From Symsagittifera roscoffensis (lineage: Eukaryota; Xenacoelomorpha; Acoela; Convolutidae), in the NCBI RefSeq assembly GCF_963678635.1, contig NC_087062.1, positions 56,683,970 through 56,747,969 on the forward strand: 64,000 bases of DNA. Reading direction: 5' to 3'. Shown here piece by piece: positions 34,790 to 45,399 of this stretch; the first letter of the stretch is position 1, and each line of letters begins with the position of its first letter. Below the pieces are notes generated by a model, which was not told where the DNA came from, ran no database searches, and worked only from the letters and a program-made list of their open reading frames with translations. Both the position numbers and the translations under genes were made by a program.

Positions 34790-36364
34790 ATAATAGTTTC
34801 ATTTTCAGGCGGTTTTAGAAACTGCAAATTCAGTCTTACACTTAAATGATTGTAAAATTAGTTACAAAACTACCCTCCGTACAATAACGAGATTTGAGAT
34901 TTTTCAGAGTGAAACCTTTGATGAATGACCTAGCCAGTTTAAAAATGTATCAAACTTGGTCTGCAATGTTATTTACCACTATCGGAATTCTCTTAGGGCC
35001 TAAGAAGGGACCGATGACATTAATTATATTTGAAATTTTCAAGTTACAAAATGCAAACTAGAAGAAATTCAACAAAAAGGGAAAAATATCTCTTTTTTTT
35101 TCAACAAATTGATTACGTTTTTAAAAATATTCATGATCCTAAAATAGGCGAACAAAGCTTTTCGATCCAACCTGCCGCAGATTTTTGCAAGCATATGTTG
35201 GTGGTTATATGTAGCCTTTTAACACTCATGGTACCATATTCTTTTAACCAACGCAAATGAGTGTTGGTGGCTGTATGCAGCCTTTGTGACTCTTATGATT
35301 CGATCCACAAAATTTGGCCAAATTACCAATTCGGTTTTTCAGAATCCACAACACGCAGGCACTTGTACCCTTAAATACAACCGATTTTCAAAAACAACAC
35401 TTTGAAAATTGGACAACGTCATTATTATGATTGTTTACATAAATTTTTGTATCCTTAAAATCAGACAAAAATTTCTTTAATAAAACTGTGAACATGGACT
35501 GTTGCAGCGGATTAAAACCGGAGAGAAACTATTCCACTTGCCTGATTGAATATAATACTGTTTGCAGTTAGTCCTTTACTTCCTTTTTCTTTGATCTTTG
35601 ATTTTGATTTGATTTTAATTCAAATCTTTTCTGTTTCTTAACAAAAAATGAAACAAAACTCGCTGGTTATGATAAAAATGTTGTCAAATTTAAATTAAAA
35701 TTTTTTTTATTTTTGTCATACAACGTTCAAAGTTTTCCATGAGTTCATATTTGCAGGTAGTAAATCACAACTTTAAGTGCATGGCTGTATGATTTGTTAA
35801 TTATGTTACAATCAAGATGAAACTGAGAGGTTAATTTTCCTTCTCCTTTTTTCATCGTGGTGGGTTTGCGTGCAACACAAAAAATACTAAGGTTTGATTT
35901 GAATAAAACACAAAATTTTCACATAATCGTCTTCTGTAACATACAGAAAATATAATTGTGACAGGGTGTTTGACAACAGAGTTTGAGTCGGTTATGAACT
36001 GTAAAACTCTCAGTTTAGGTACACAAAATCACAGTCAGAAGAAGAAGAAGCTAGCATTGTGTCACTGCAGTTTTGACAAGCAAAACCCAATCTATCAACT
36101 CGCAAGACAATTGCAACCTCATTTCGATAATGATGCGTACTACCAAAAACAAGACAGCGAGTAGCAATTGGATGAAATCGTCTATGACATCAATGACAAG
36201 AAGGGTTAAGGAAAAGCTCTAAAAAAAATTGAAAAGATTTGATATCATCTCAAAGTAGAATTTCTTTTTCAAACATTTAACCTAACCCTATTTCACGAAA
36301 AGTAAACATAATTCGATACCAATGTAAATGTAAGTATCGAACAACTGTCTATCTAAAAAAGGAG
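34790..36364 (+). other. 3' interior of the LTR element: decayed frames and purine tract
   Basis: After gag, short overlapping frames remain. One near 34945-35060 encodes a hydrophobic run (SAMLFTTIGILLGP) that could be a remnant of a membrane protein, and 35958-36164 encodes a polar 68-residue peptide with HCHC-like ALCHCSFD. Neither is intact or assignable. A purine tract, AAAAAAGGAGTGAG, lies at 36355-36368 directly before the 3' LTR. Confidence 0.4.
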
Positions 36365-36369
36365 TGAGT

Positions 36370-37317
36370 TGTAGTTTTGCAAATACTACACGGACATAAA
36401 AAACTATTGTTTTAATTTTTTACATAAGTTTAGAGTGGGCTCGTTTCCACTTTTAATTTGTCGTCCCTTTAAATACTAGTCCGATTTTTCTCATTCTTTC
36501 AAGTCTGAATACCTCTTAAAATATTCAAAATTTTTCCACAGACTATTTTGTTGGATATCAAAAAGAAATATGTGCCGCCATAAAAGCTGGCCGGTTTAAA
36601 TGCTCTGCTTTGAAAAACAGACATTAAAGCGATAAGCACCCGGTCTTTGGAGCCTAACAAAAACGCAAAAACTATATAACAACTACAAATCAGAGACGGA
36701 ATGAATAACTGCTTTTTAATAATAAAAACTTCAAAGATGAGACTACTCAAAACTTTCAAACACCTGGAAGTCGAAACATATCCAATGAAACAAAGTCTAT
36801 GAAGATTACAATTAGACAAAGGTACAATTTAAGTACTTGTCTTAAAATTGGATCTGTGTAAAATTTTCATAGTTTTTATTCTATTTCCAAATCAACTTGC
36901 TCAGTGGAGTTGATAATTTCTGGAATGTTTTTATTTCTTTCTTTTGTTTCTTTTTATTTAAAAACTTATTAGGATACGATCTTAGAATTTTCAAAAAATC
37001 CTGAAAAATAAAAGCAGCAGCACGGATGTAAACGAACTGATGACCCAATACTCTGAGAAGCATGAGGTGAGCAAATCAATCAGCAATCTAGACGCGGACT
37101 ACAGGCAAACGAAGGTAAAAACTAGGTATTGACCCCATCCGCATTGGTGTTAAGACAGTTGTTCATAAATTGCTTAAATCATTTATACTCAACTATCCAT
37201 TATATAAATTCATACTCTTTTCTAACAAAATTTTTAAACTATAACTATTGTCAAGAGACTTGAAGAATTAAGGTGAGACTTATAACTTAGGATAGGTTAC
37301 TAAGCAATCAACCAGCA
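36370..37317 (+). repeat. 3' LTR
   Basis: 948 bp copy of the 5' LTR, preceded by the purine-rich priming-like tract and ending AACCAGCA. A hydrophobic minus-strand frame inside it is not conserved in the 5' LTR, which has a stop at the matching place, so it is not a gene. Confidence 0.85.
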
Positions 37318-37827
37318 AGGAACGCTTAGTAAAACATCGAAAGCTGAAATCTAAAGGGCAAGAAATTCGTCTTACCAAAATTAGTTTAGCGATGAGCGTT
37401 CCAATTTTCATCCACTCGTTATGTCGAATACAAAGTGATTTTTTGTTCTTTCTAAGCTGCAAAAATTGAGCTGGATGTGTTCAAAGTCTACTTGTTGATA
37501 GAAAATTGAACATAAACAATTGTCTCAAGTTAAACAATTTACCAATTTTGAACCCTATAAATATACAAAAACTCATTGTCGGTGTAACATATTTTGATTT
37601 TCGATCTCGAGGGAAGTGAAAAAAAACTCATTTGATGACACACGATCAAATTTGATGCCACTACTGGTTTTTCTACTGGAGTTTTCTAGTGGTTTTTCTG
37701 CATAGCTCACGTTTTTGTACACTGGTTGATCAATCTTTCATCTTTTAATGGTATCGATTTAAGCGTGTATTTAGGATTTGAAACACGCCGGAAAATTTTT
37801 TCTAATTTTTCTAACGTCAGCCGGTAA

Positions 37828-38355
37828 TTGTTCCGACTATCGATACAAGAATAACGGAAGATTTGTGCTCGGGGTGGTTTTTTTTTCTTCAGACAAATTT
37901 CGACTTTTTAACTAGCCATTTTTGACGGATTTTTTTAATATCATTCGCAAGGTACTGTTATCCTGAGCTCAATTTTGAAAATATATTTCGTCTGTGATTG
38001 TTTTTTGTAAAGTAACAGGGGTTCAAAGATTCTCATTTTGGCCAATTTTGGACAATTAAAGCGCGACAGTTTTCGCGCTATTAACGCGTAAGCGGAGAGT
38101 TAATCCGTCGTGGAAATCGTTCCAAATTGGTTGAAAGAAACTTTTTTGCCTTAATTGATTTGTAACAAGGAGCGAAGTCAATCCTTTTGTACTTTATATG
38201 GCGTATGGGGGGATGATTTTTATAAAAGTTTCAAATAAAAAATTTTTTTTTTCAATTTGTTTCATTTCATTTAGTTTTTCAATATTATAACTGCTCCATA
38301 AACCTTAAAAAGAAGTCGAAACATTCAGGGTTTTGCCCAGATACGAGCAGTCTTG
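37828..38355 (+). mobile_element. Hairpin-ended (Helentron-like) element, first of a tandem pair
   Basis: Starts TTGTTCCGACTATCGATACA with AATAACGG after it, ends AGTCGAAACATTCAGGG, TTTTGCCC and GAGCAGTCTTG at 38355. Its last base is immediately followed by the start of the next copy. Confidence 0.75.
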
Positions 38356-38775
38356 TTGTTCCGTCTTTGCTCGGGGTGGGTTTTTTTTCTTCAGACAAAT
38401 TTCGACTGTTTTAACTAGCCATTTTTGACGGAAAATTTTTTTGAAAGGCATTGTTGTCCTGAGCTTGAATTTGAAAAGGTATTTTACCTGTGATCTTTTT
38501 TTGTAAAATTATGGGGGTGTAAAGATTGGCATTCTGGCTAATTTGGGACAATTAACCCACGATTTTTTCGCGCTGTTAACGCGTAAGCATAGATTTAAAC
38601 CGTCTTAGAAATTGTTCCAAATTGGTTGAAAGAAGCTTGTTTGCCATAATTGATTTGTTACAAGGAGCGACTTCTATCCTTTTGTACTTTATATAGCGTG
38701 GGGGATAATTTTCATAAAAAACTTCAAATTTTAGAAAAAAAAATGTTTCATTTTGTTTTATTTCATTTAAATTAC
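38356..38775 (+). mobile_element. Second tandem copy of the Helentron-like element, 3' end missing
   Basis: Begins TTGTTCCGTCTTTGCTCGGG directly after 38355, lacking the first hairpin, and follows the family as far as TTCATTTTGTTTTATTTC. The terminal hairpin and GCAGTCTTG are absent. The exact head-to-tail abutment is informative about mechanism. Confidence 0.7.
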
Positions 38776-39470
38776 TGGAATTACTGGAAGATGTAATTAT
38801 CTTACAGCTCTATCCGGCGTGCGTTCAGGCACAAGCGAAAAAAAGATCAAAATGGTGTGAATCAAATTATTATAAAATCGCCGGCTAATAATGAGCCGCA
38901 TTTGAAAGAGTTTTGTTTGATCATCAAAAGCGTTAACAAAATTTCGTTTTTGAATATTTAATTACAATAACAGAATACATTTTCCAACGTTTAGTCAATA
39001 ATTGTTACTTTTTAAAATTTCGTTCCGAACATTGAAAAATCAAGTACCACACAAATAATCATCGTGGTGGGATGAATGATGTATCATTTTAAAGCCTTTC
39101 AGTCGTGATTCGGACGTTTTAGAATTTCGAAAAGTTGAACCAATGTAGAGAAAAAGTTGTCTGAACTTTTTGAGATTTAGTCTAATTTCGAGCAAGTAAC
39201 GTGATCGAGTATTGTTTGCTAAAAAAATGATGAAAAAATTCGTCAATTAAGCTAAAAAAAGTTGATTTTAACTAGAAAAACTAGCGCTTTTTGGTTTTTT
39301 CAATTTTTGTTTGTTTTTCTCTTCAAGACAATTGTTGTCAATTTTGCCTAAGTCACCTTTTTTATACGCGTTGTATAGCTTTCTCATCGCACCACTCATA
39401 AAAAAAACTAATTTGAATTTTATGAGGCCAAATTTTGCTCTGCATAGGCACATAATTTGGTATGTATAGG
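38776..39470. other. No gene recognised; small coding-like scrap at 38785-38900
   Basis: Plus-strand frame with LELLEDVIILQLYPA and QAKKRSKWCE has balanced codons and might be a transposase scrap, but it is only about 37 codons. The rest is AT-rich. The part at 39060-39150 resembles 8590-8640 (CTTTCAGTCGTGATTC versus CTTTCAGCCGTGAATC). Confidence 0.3.
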
Positions 39471-39477
39471 TCTCTAG

Positions 39478-40271
39478 AACCCATAGACCTTTATGCTCTA
39501 CTGCCAAACAAAACCGAACAAACGTACTCAAAATTCCTGAAAGCCATCACCTCTGTCTCTGATAACGCGCAACCATCGAGGATCCTTCTAGATTTCGAAC
39601 GAGCTGCCGTAAACGCTTTTACAAGTGCGTTTCCAGAGTCTTCAATCAAAGGCTGTTACTTTCACCTCTGCCAGGCCTTTTTACGCAAAATTAACGAGCT
39701 AGGCCTAAAGAAAGCCTATGAAAATAACTGCGAGCTAAGCTTGGCACTGCGTTTAATACCCGCTCTCAGTTTTGTTCCAACTGATTTAGTGGAACAATCG
39801 TTCGAGAGCGTCATTGAGGAGATTGAGCATGTGGTGGACAGATTAGATCTTGAGCAAAGCCTGTCAGATAAAATTGACGAACTTGCCTCATACTTTCAGA
39901 GAAGTTATATAAAGGGCGAAACAATAGGGCGAAACAGCAGGCAACCGTTATTCCCTATGAGTCTCTGGAACCATTCCCAAGAAGCAGCGGAAGGCTTGAT
40001 ACGAACGACAAACGCCGTTGAAGGTTGGCATCTTGGAGTGACAGCATTATTTCAAGGGAGCCACCCAAGCCTCTACACTTTCTTGAATAAGATTCAAATG
40101 GACTCAGCAAACCAGAAGTTCAACTTTTTGAAGGCTATGGGGGGAACACAGAATCAAGGGCGGAAGAAATATCGGGACATTCATGAAAAAATACAAAACA
40201 TTTCTAGTAATTTCAACAAAGACCATGTTGTTGACTATTTATATGCACTAGCTCATTTAACTCTTTCGTAA
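39478..40271 (+). pseudogene. FLYWCH/MULE-type transposase, C-terminal two-thirds
   Basis: Open for about 264 codons to a TAA. The visible MULE transposase features are the start of the catalytic domain (LYALLPNKTEQTYSKFLKAI), the conserved LLDFERAAVNAF aspartate block, the GCYFHLCQAFLRKI block, a LIPALSFVPTDLVEQSFE block and the C-terminal signature RTTNAVEGWH followed by GSHPSLYTFLNKIQ. The N-terminal FLYWCH zinc finger and first catalytic aspartate region are missing, and the left edge enters unrelated DNA. The frame is otherwise intact, so truncation may be recent or the remaining part may be under some constraint. MULE transposases mobilise Mutator-like DNA transposons. No terminal inverted repeat was found on the left. 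Confidence 0.85.
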
Positions 40272-40500
40272 TTTTTAAATTGTCGGCATAATTTCCACTT
40301 AATTGTCGGCATTTTGTTGCATTTTTAATTGATTTTTAAAAAATCATCACTTTTTTAACTTATAGCCATCGTACAGGGTCCAAATTTTGAGAGATGATAA
40401 AGGCCAATACTGCAATAATTTTGCTCTTTCCCTCACCCCGCCCCCTATTCTGGGTTACCCAGTATAGGGGGGTTTAAGGGGCGAGGCAGTACCTGCGGTT
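40272..40500 (+). repeat. 3' flank of the MULE relic with a GC-rich hairpin
   Basis: After the stop comes AT-rich sequence, then CCCTCACCCCGCCCCCTATT, CTGGGTTACCCAG and AGGGGGGTTTAAGGGGCGAGG. The two C/G tracts pair as a hairpin around GGGTTACCC. The MULE copy at 50.7 kb has a related CCCTCCGCCCAACCCTC followed by GGTTAACCC about the same distance from its stop, so this belongs to the element. Confidence 0.6.
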
Positions 40501-41324
40501 TTCCATTTCATTGATTTCATACTAAAATTTTTTGACTTCTTCAAGTTTTGAACTATTGACTTCTTGATTAAGAGTGTTGTGCACTATTAACTATGCTATT
40601 GAAGCTTACAAAATCAGCAATCAATCTTTTGAAATATTTAACTCGACATGAAAATTGCATTGAAATTTTGCCGCGTTCATTTTGTTCATGCATGCTTTGA
40701 ACTCATTTTGATTCAGCGCATGTTTAAATGATTCCGCATTTTGTTTCAAGCTTAATTGTTCACAAACAAGTCTTTCATATTTATGCCGACATTATGTTCT
40801 ACGAGGATATCAAAGAATCTGGGGCAAGTTTCATTTTTTATTATATGGGACAAGATGGCATAGGACAAGTTGTCATCTGGGGCAAGTTGGAATCGGACAA
40901 ATTGGACTGGGACAAGTTGACTTGGGGCAAAATGACATGTAACCAGACACAACATGTAAACATGTCAAAAAATTGTCGGAACAATAAATAGAAGAAAGAA
41001 CAAAAGAAGATAAAAGAAAGCGTCCTTGTTGCGAAATCCGCTAACAATTCACAAAATACCCAGTTTGGTCTCAACAGTTTGGATTTGGTCGGAACATTCT
41101 GTGTAACATGCACCGCAAGCGGCCATCCTTGCTGATTAAATGAAGTTTGTTTTTTCTACATTAGCTCATCAGTTTTTGTCGTGTGCTTTCAAACGCCTCA
41201 CATTAAACATACAGCTCAGTATAGTTGCACTTGTCCTTTTTCGCCTATATGTTACAAGTTCGCTTAAAGATAAACGGCATCTTTTTGCTAGTTCAAGTTG
41301 CAAGTTTTAGCCTTTTTTCTGTAG

Positions 41325-41413
41325 GCTCTGCCAGGTCCATGCTCAACTCAACATACAGGAGAAACGGTAGCAAGATGCCACGATGCGAGGTCCCGGAATT
41401 ACTCAATGTTTAA
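41325..41413 (+). CDS. Possible terminal exon of an unidentified gene
   Basis: A good acceptor (CCTTTTTTCTGTAG) precedes an 89-base open stretch ending in TAA, phase 1. The peptide is RSMLNSTYRRNGSKM, then PRCEVPELLNV. Composition is coding-like, but no upstream exon was found. Alternatively it is a chance frame. Confidence 0.25.
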
Positions 41414-42002
41414 AAAGCCAAGAGTTTTTTTGCTAAGAATTACTGATTTCAAAAGGTATGATTGTTTGTTTGAATCGCAAGTTATAGATATCTGTGAATT
41501 AAAAGTAGTACATACACGATGATGAGTTGTAACCATAAACGCAATTATGACGTGATCGAATTTTCTACTTAAATAGTCGAAAATGAGGTTTATGACCACA
41601 TGGTGCGACACAGATAGTCCCCGTACACCATGATAAGACTAGATAGGACTGTCAACAGATCCCATTTAACTGACCATAGAATCGCACTCATTTATGTAGC
41701 AGAAAAAATAACGATTGAAAAGTTCGTCACTTCTCATTTTTCATAAAAATGAATTCAATCGAATGATTCAACCAAACCTTCCGTGCATTTGATTTTTTTC
41801 CCTGTTATTATCCCCCATTTAGTTCTCACAGCAAATATAGGACATTCAAAAAAGAGATTGTTTTTTTTTGTTTTTTTTTCTATTAACAGTTGTATTTGCG
41901 TAACTTCCAACGTGTGAGCCGCTATTTTTTATCACGTGTTGATAGCATAGGAGTTAATTATTGATCCAGAAATAACCTCGAAGAAAATTTTATAGCCAAA
42001 AA

Positions 42003-42767
42003 ATGCTGTTTAATGTGATAGCTAGTTTTGTGTTCTACTCAATACTGACCTCCGCAGTACACAAAACGACAGATGTTTTATTCCCGGAACAGTTTAATTG
42101 TCTTGCAATTCAGCAACAACTGCAACTAGACTTTCGCGGAATGCGCATAGTTGCCGGCATTCAAGGCATCATCTGCTTTCTGTACGCTGTCTTCGCCGAC
42201 CACCATCTAGGTATTACAGGTGTGAATGAAACCACGAGCTCAATTTTTGAAATTTACATCGGCTATATCATTTTTGAACTTTTCCTCATGGCTCTTTGGT
42301 CGGAGAAACTATCCGATTTGGCAACCAAACCAGGACTTCGAATTTTAGTGCTGCATCATGTTCTGGTCGGGTTCGCGTCTTTCGGGCTCTGTCGGAAATC
42401 AATGGCTCCCCATTATCTGGGCCTACTTTCTCTAGGAAACGAAGCGGCCGTCATAAGCCGTGCCATAATTGACATAGCCAAAAAGCTTGGCTTCAAAGAC
42501 CATTTTATTGTTAAGTTCAACACGCTATTTCTACCAATCCAGTATATTTTGCGACAATTCCTCTTCTTTTATATAGCTTACTTCATGTTTACATATTACG
42601 ACGTCGTGGTATTGACATGCGCTGATTGGCTAACATTTGTCACATTTTACATCGGCATGAATATTCTCGGCCTCGTCATAAACCCAATTTGGACTTTCAG
42701 AAATTTTCGAAGCGCTTTTCGGTTTTGGAAATCTGAAAAGAGCCAAAAGAGTAAGCGAGAGGCGTGA
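42003..42767 (+). CDS. TLC-domain multi-pass membrane protein, single exon
   Basis: Intact 254-residue frame from ATG (context AAAAAATGC) to TGA. The hydrophobic segments are near residues 1-18, 46-65, 83-100, 112-130, 178-197 and 203-226. TLC (TRAM-LAG1-CLN8) features visible are the paired histidines in LRILVLHHVLVGFASFG, a following LLSLGNEAAVISRAIIDIAKKLG block (family: F-E-x-S-T/x-x-x-N) and a R-x-x-x-F-F helix (ILRQFLFFYIAYFMFTYYD). TLC proteins sit in the ER or plasma membrane and handle sphingolipids or lipid trafficking; the length fits the small TLCD/FAM57/TMEM136-like group and not ceramide synthases, which are longer. The C-terminus is basic (KSEKSQKSKREA). Absence of introns contrasts with the neighbouring genes and could mean a retrocopy. 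Confidence 0.75.
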   Translation: MLFNVIASFVFYSILTSAVHKTTDVLFPEQFNCLAIQQQLQLDFRGMRIVAGIQGIICFLYAVFADHHLGITGVNETTSSIFEIYIGYIIFELFLMALWSEKLSDLATKPGLRILVLHHVLVGFASFGLCRKSMAPHYLGLLSLGNEAAVISRAIIDIAKKLGFKDHFIVKFNTLFLPIQYILRQFLFFYIAYFMFTYYDVVVLTCADWLTFVTFYIGMNILGLVINPIWTFRNFRSAFRFWKSEKSQKSKREA

Positions 42768-43612
42768 AATGATCAAAATTATTTAATTAACTTTCTATGA
42801 TATTATACATTTTTTCATCTTGTGTACACCATTAGCGACATTTCCCAGTCTATAGAGTGAAATAGTTCGTCTCTCACTCGCGCAACTCAACTTAAAAGAA
42901 AAACGGAAAGGTATACAAAAGATGCCAATTTGGACTCAAATGAAATGTGAACTGATGTTCTCTCGAATCAGAAATGGTTCCGTCTCTAAAATGCAGGGAG
43001 CAACCTGATAAAAAAAAACAATTATAATTAATTCTTTTTTAAATGATAATAAATAAGCTTCAAGCGCATTTTTTTCCTCATTCAAAATTAAATATCCCTA
43101 GAGACACATTGTAAGACAAGTAAGGCCAAGTCAACCACCTCAAACGTTGGATCTAATTAACATTTGCCATCTTTCAAGAAAGGGGGCAGTTGTTAAGTAG
43201 AATAATTTGTCGAATTTGAACAATCAGATTGCAGCAAAACTCGAATTTTAAATACAAGGTTATAGTGATAATTTACAGCTTTTAATTATATATATTATGG
43301 GGGTGGCAGTTCTTTAGTAGATACCACAGAGAAGGGCAGGCGCTGATCTAGGAATTTCTCGAGGGGTGCGATTTCCAAAAAAAAATTAAAAATTTTGTCG
43401 AACTTTTTTTTGGGTTGACCAAATTAATTTTTCGAGGCTTCCCAAACAACTTAAATAAAGACCCCTAATCTGACCAAATTTTCTGCGCAGCAGGCAAATT
43501 TTTGAAAAAAGGCCAAAAAAAGCGTTTTTAAGCACTTTTTGGAAAATTTCGACCAAAAAATCGCGTTTTTTCGGCGCGCGTTCGCCCATCAAAATTAGTA
43601 TAGACTGGTCCC
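42768..43612. other. No gene recognised
   Basis: 3' flank of the TLC gene. From 43320 on, repeat-like GC words (TTTTTTCGGCGCGCGTTCGC, CGAGGCTTCCC) appear that also occur inverted or dispersed near 2040-2160 and 52430-52560, pointing to another interspersed family. Confidence 0.4.
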
Positions 43613-43925
43613 AAAGGCGCTTTTACAAAAATTTTAAGGCCAGTCAGCCAAAATCGGATATCTCAAAATATTAAAAAGGAGGGATCCTTTGGGTCGGCAG
43701 GGGGTCGAATCCCTGAGAAGGAACGTGACCCAACCCCGCTTCCCTCTCCTAAATTCGCTACTGGGAAGGGGGATTGTTAAGTGATCCCAATTGTTTTAGA
43801 CATGGATTTTTCAGTAGACCCCTGCCGACCCTAAGGGTGCCCCATTTGTAATATTTTAAAATATCCATTTTTACTGGCTGACTGATTAAAAAAATCTAAA
43901 AGTGCCTTGGGAATAAATCAATTTT
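43613..43925. mobile_element. Inverted-repeat element of about 310 bp (MITE/foldback)
   Basis: Arms of about 100 bases are complementary. Left words TCCCAAAGGCGCTTTTA, CAGTCAGCC, TCAAAATATTA and TTTGGGTCGGCAGGGG correspond to right words (complemented) TTCCCAAGGCACTTTTAGA, CAGTCAGCCAG, TTTAAAATATTA and TTAGGGTCGGCAGGGG. No coding capacity. Confidence 0.75.
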
Positions 43926-44654
43926 TGACGAAATTTGAAGTTTGATAAAATTTCAACAAAAATGAAAAAAAAAAAAAAAATTTGATATAAAAGTTTTATC
44001 CCACCCGCTGTGTTAGCGCAAAGCGATGTGATTAGTATCTGGCAACGTGTTATTAGTTGTTGGTAGTTTGCTTTAAATCGTTTGTAACTTTTTTAGGACG
44101 AACTAAATCAACGAACCAAAAACATTGCGCGTTTTTTCCCAACTTGGTCGAAGTTATCATTTTCAAATCGTCAAAATTTTTGCAATCTCAGAAACAAAAT
44201 AGTTTAGATTTCAGTTCAAAGCGTTAAAAATTCTCAGGTGTTATCAAAATTTATTCAAAATTGGCTGGCTAAAAAATCGAATTTGTTTTAAGAAAAAAAT
44301 CACAGCGAGAACAAATACTTCTTCGAAAATCTGAACAGTTAACGCTGCATCAAGTTTCATTAGATTTTACAGTTTCTGTGGATTTGAAAACTAATTTAGC
44401 TTACATCACTTTATTCTTTTTACTTTATACGTTTCAATCTTTTTACCTAATTCAACCTCCATACACCGAAGAAAACAACAACCATTTCAGCAAAGAATTA
44501 TGGAGTCTTATTATTTCGGCTCTCATGTTTGCGAGTAGCAAGCAATTTTAAATCGAAATCTAATTTATTTTCGATGTTACTATTAATTAACAGAATAAAT
44601 TGAATTATTTTTAACTTGCTTCATTTGAAGTAAAAAACAAGTCGTTAAAACGTT

Positions 44655-44790
44655 CATGTGGCGGAGAGCTAACGCACCTGCCTAAAAAAATAAAGGCCGC
44701 GTTGTGGCTCCGGCTTTCTTTTGGTTTTCTTGAACTGCCTGTTTTTTGCTTGTTTTTTGTCGGCTAAATTGCTTGTTTTTTGTCGGCTAA
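44655..44790 (+). repeat. tRNA-like SINE head with T-rich tail
   Basis: TGTGGCGGAGAGCTAACGCA followed by CCTGCC resembles a tRNA 5' half with A box. The B box is weak (CGCGTTGTGGCTCCGG). The tail repeats TTGTTTTTTGTCGGCTAAAT twice. Confidence 0.4.
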
Positions 44791-45399
44791 ATTGCCACAG
44801 CACGGAATTCGCTTAGAAGTTAGTCGTTTTTAATCAAAAAACAAAATTCTTTCTAGTATATTCCAGTTACGTAAATGAGTTCCAAGAAGTACTGCCTAAA
44901 ACTGTTTGTTAATTTTGAATTTAAAAAAAATCTCGAAATCATTTTGGAAAATATAGTTTCTTTATCAATGATTTTTTATGAATCATAATTATAAGGGTTA
45001 GGTAATGGCTAGATATTTTGCCATGCAAAAATTTGAGTTAATTTTGAAAAATTTGAAATATTTTGCTGTTTTTAAAGAATATTTTGCTGACCTCTTGCAT
45101 ACATTTTTGCATCTCAAATAGTAAAAAAAACTACCCATTGACTTTTTGTTTTCATTTTACAATTTTAATTTTAAGTTTTTTTTTTTTTAAATCTCAATTC
45201 TGATTAGATTATCCTTCTTCTTATTCGTATTGGAATACTGATTTTTTTTGTTATAAGTTGATACATCAGTGTCTCTAAAGTTCAATCTGTTGCGCAAAGC
45301 CAACAATTTGTTCTTTTAAATACATTATAGCCGCTTAAGACATTATTTTTTTGTACTTCACAGAGCTTGTGGAGAATTTCAATGAAGACATCTGGAAAA

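Larger units (their letters stand above)
29866..37317 (+). mobile_element. Ty3/gypsy-like LTR retroelement, 7.45 kb, lacking recognisable pol
   Basis: Direct repeats 29866-30825 and 36370-37317 start TGTAGT and end CCAGCA, giving TG...CA termini. The interior (5.5 kb) is A-rich on this strand, holds a decayed gag at 34002-34766 and an internal tandem duplication, and ends in a purine tract before the 3' LTR. I found no protease, reverse transcriptase or integrase motif. It may be a large non-autonomous derivative or an element whose pol was lost. A matching target-site duplication was not found; ACAT occurs on both sides but only if the ends are shifted. Confidence 0.75.

Noticed and set aside
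36499-36819. 106-residue hydrophobic minus-strand frame resembling a membrane receptor
   Set aside because: It lies in the 3' LTR, and the matching position of the 5' LTR has a stop codon, so it is not conserved.
29866-37317. Intact endogenous retrovirus with envelope gene
   Set aside because: Only short broken hydrophobic frames follow gag and no pol is visible, so an envelope call cannot be supported.
40728-40991. 87-codon frame with DGIGQVVIWGKLESDKLDWD
   Set aside because: The peptide comes from a tandem GGGACAAGTTG-like repeat (about 40848-40935), so it is repeat-derived rather than a gene.
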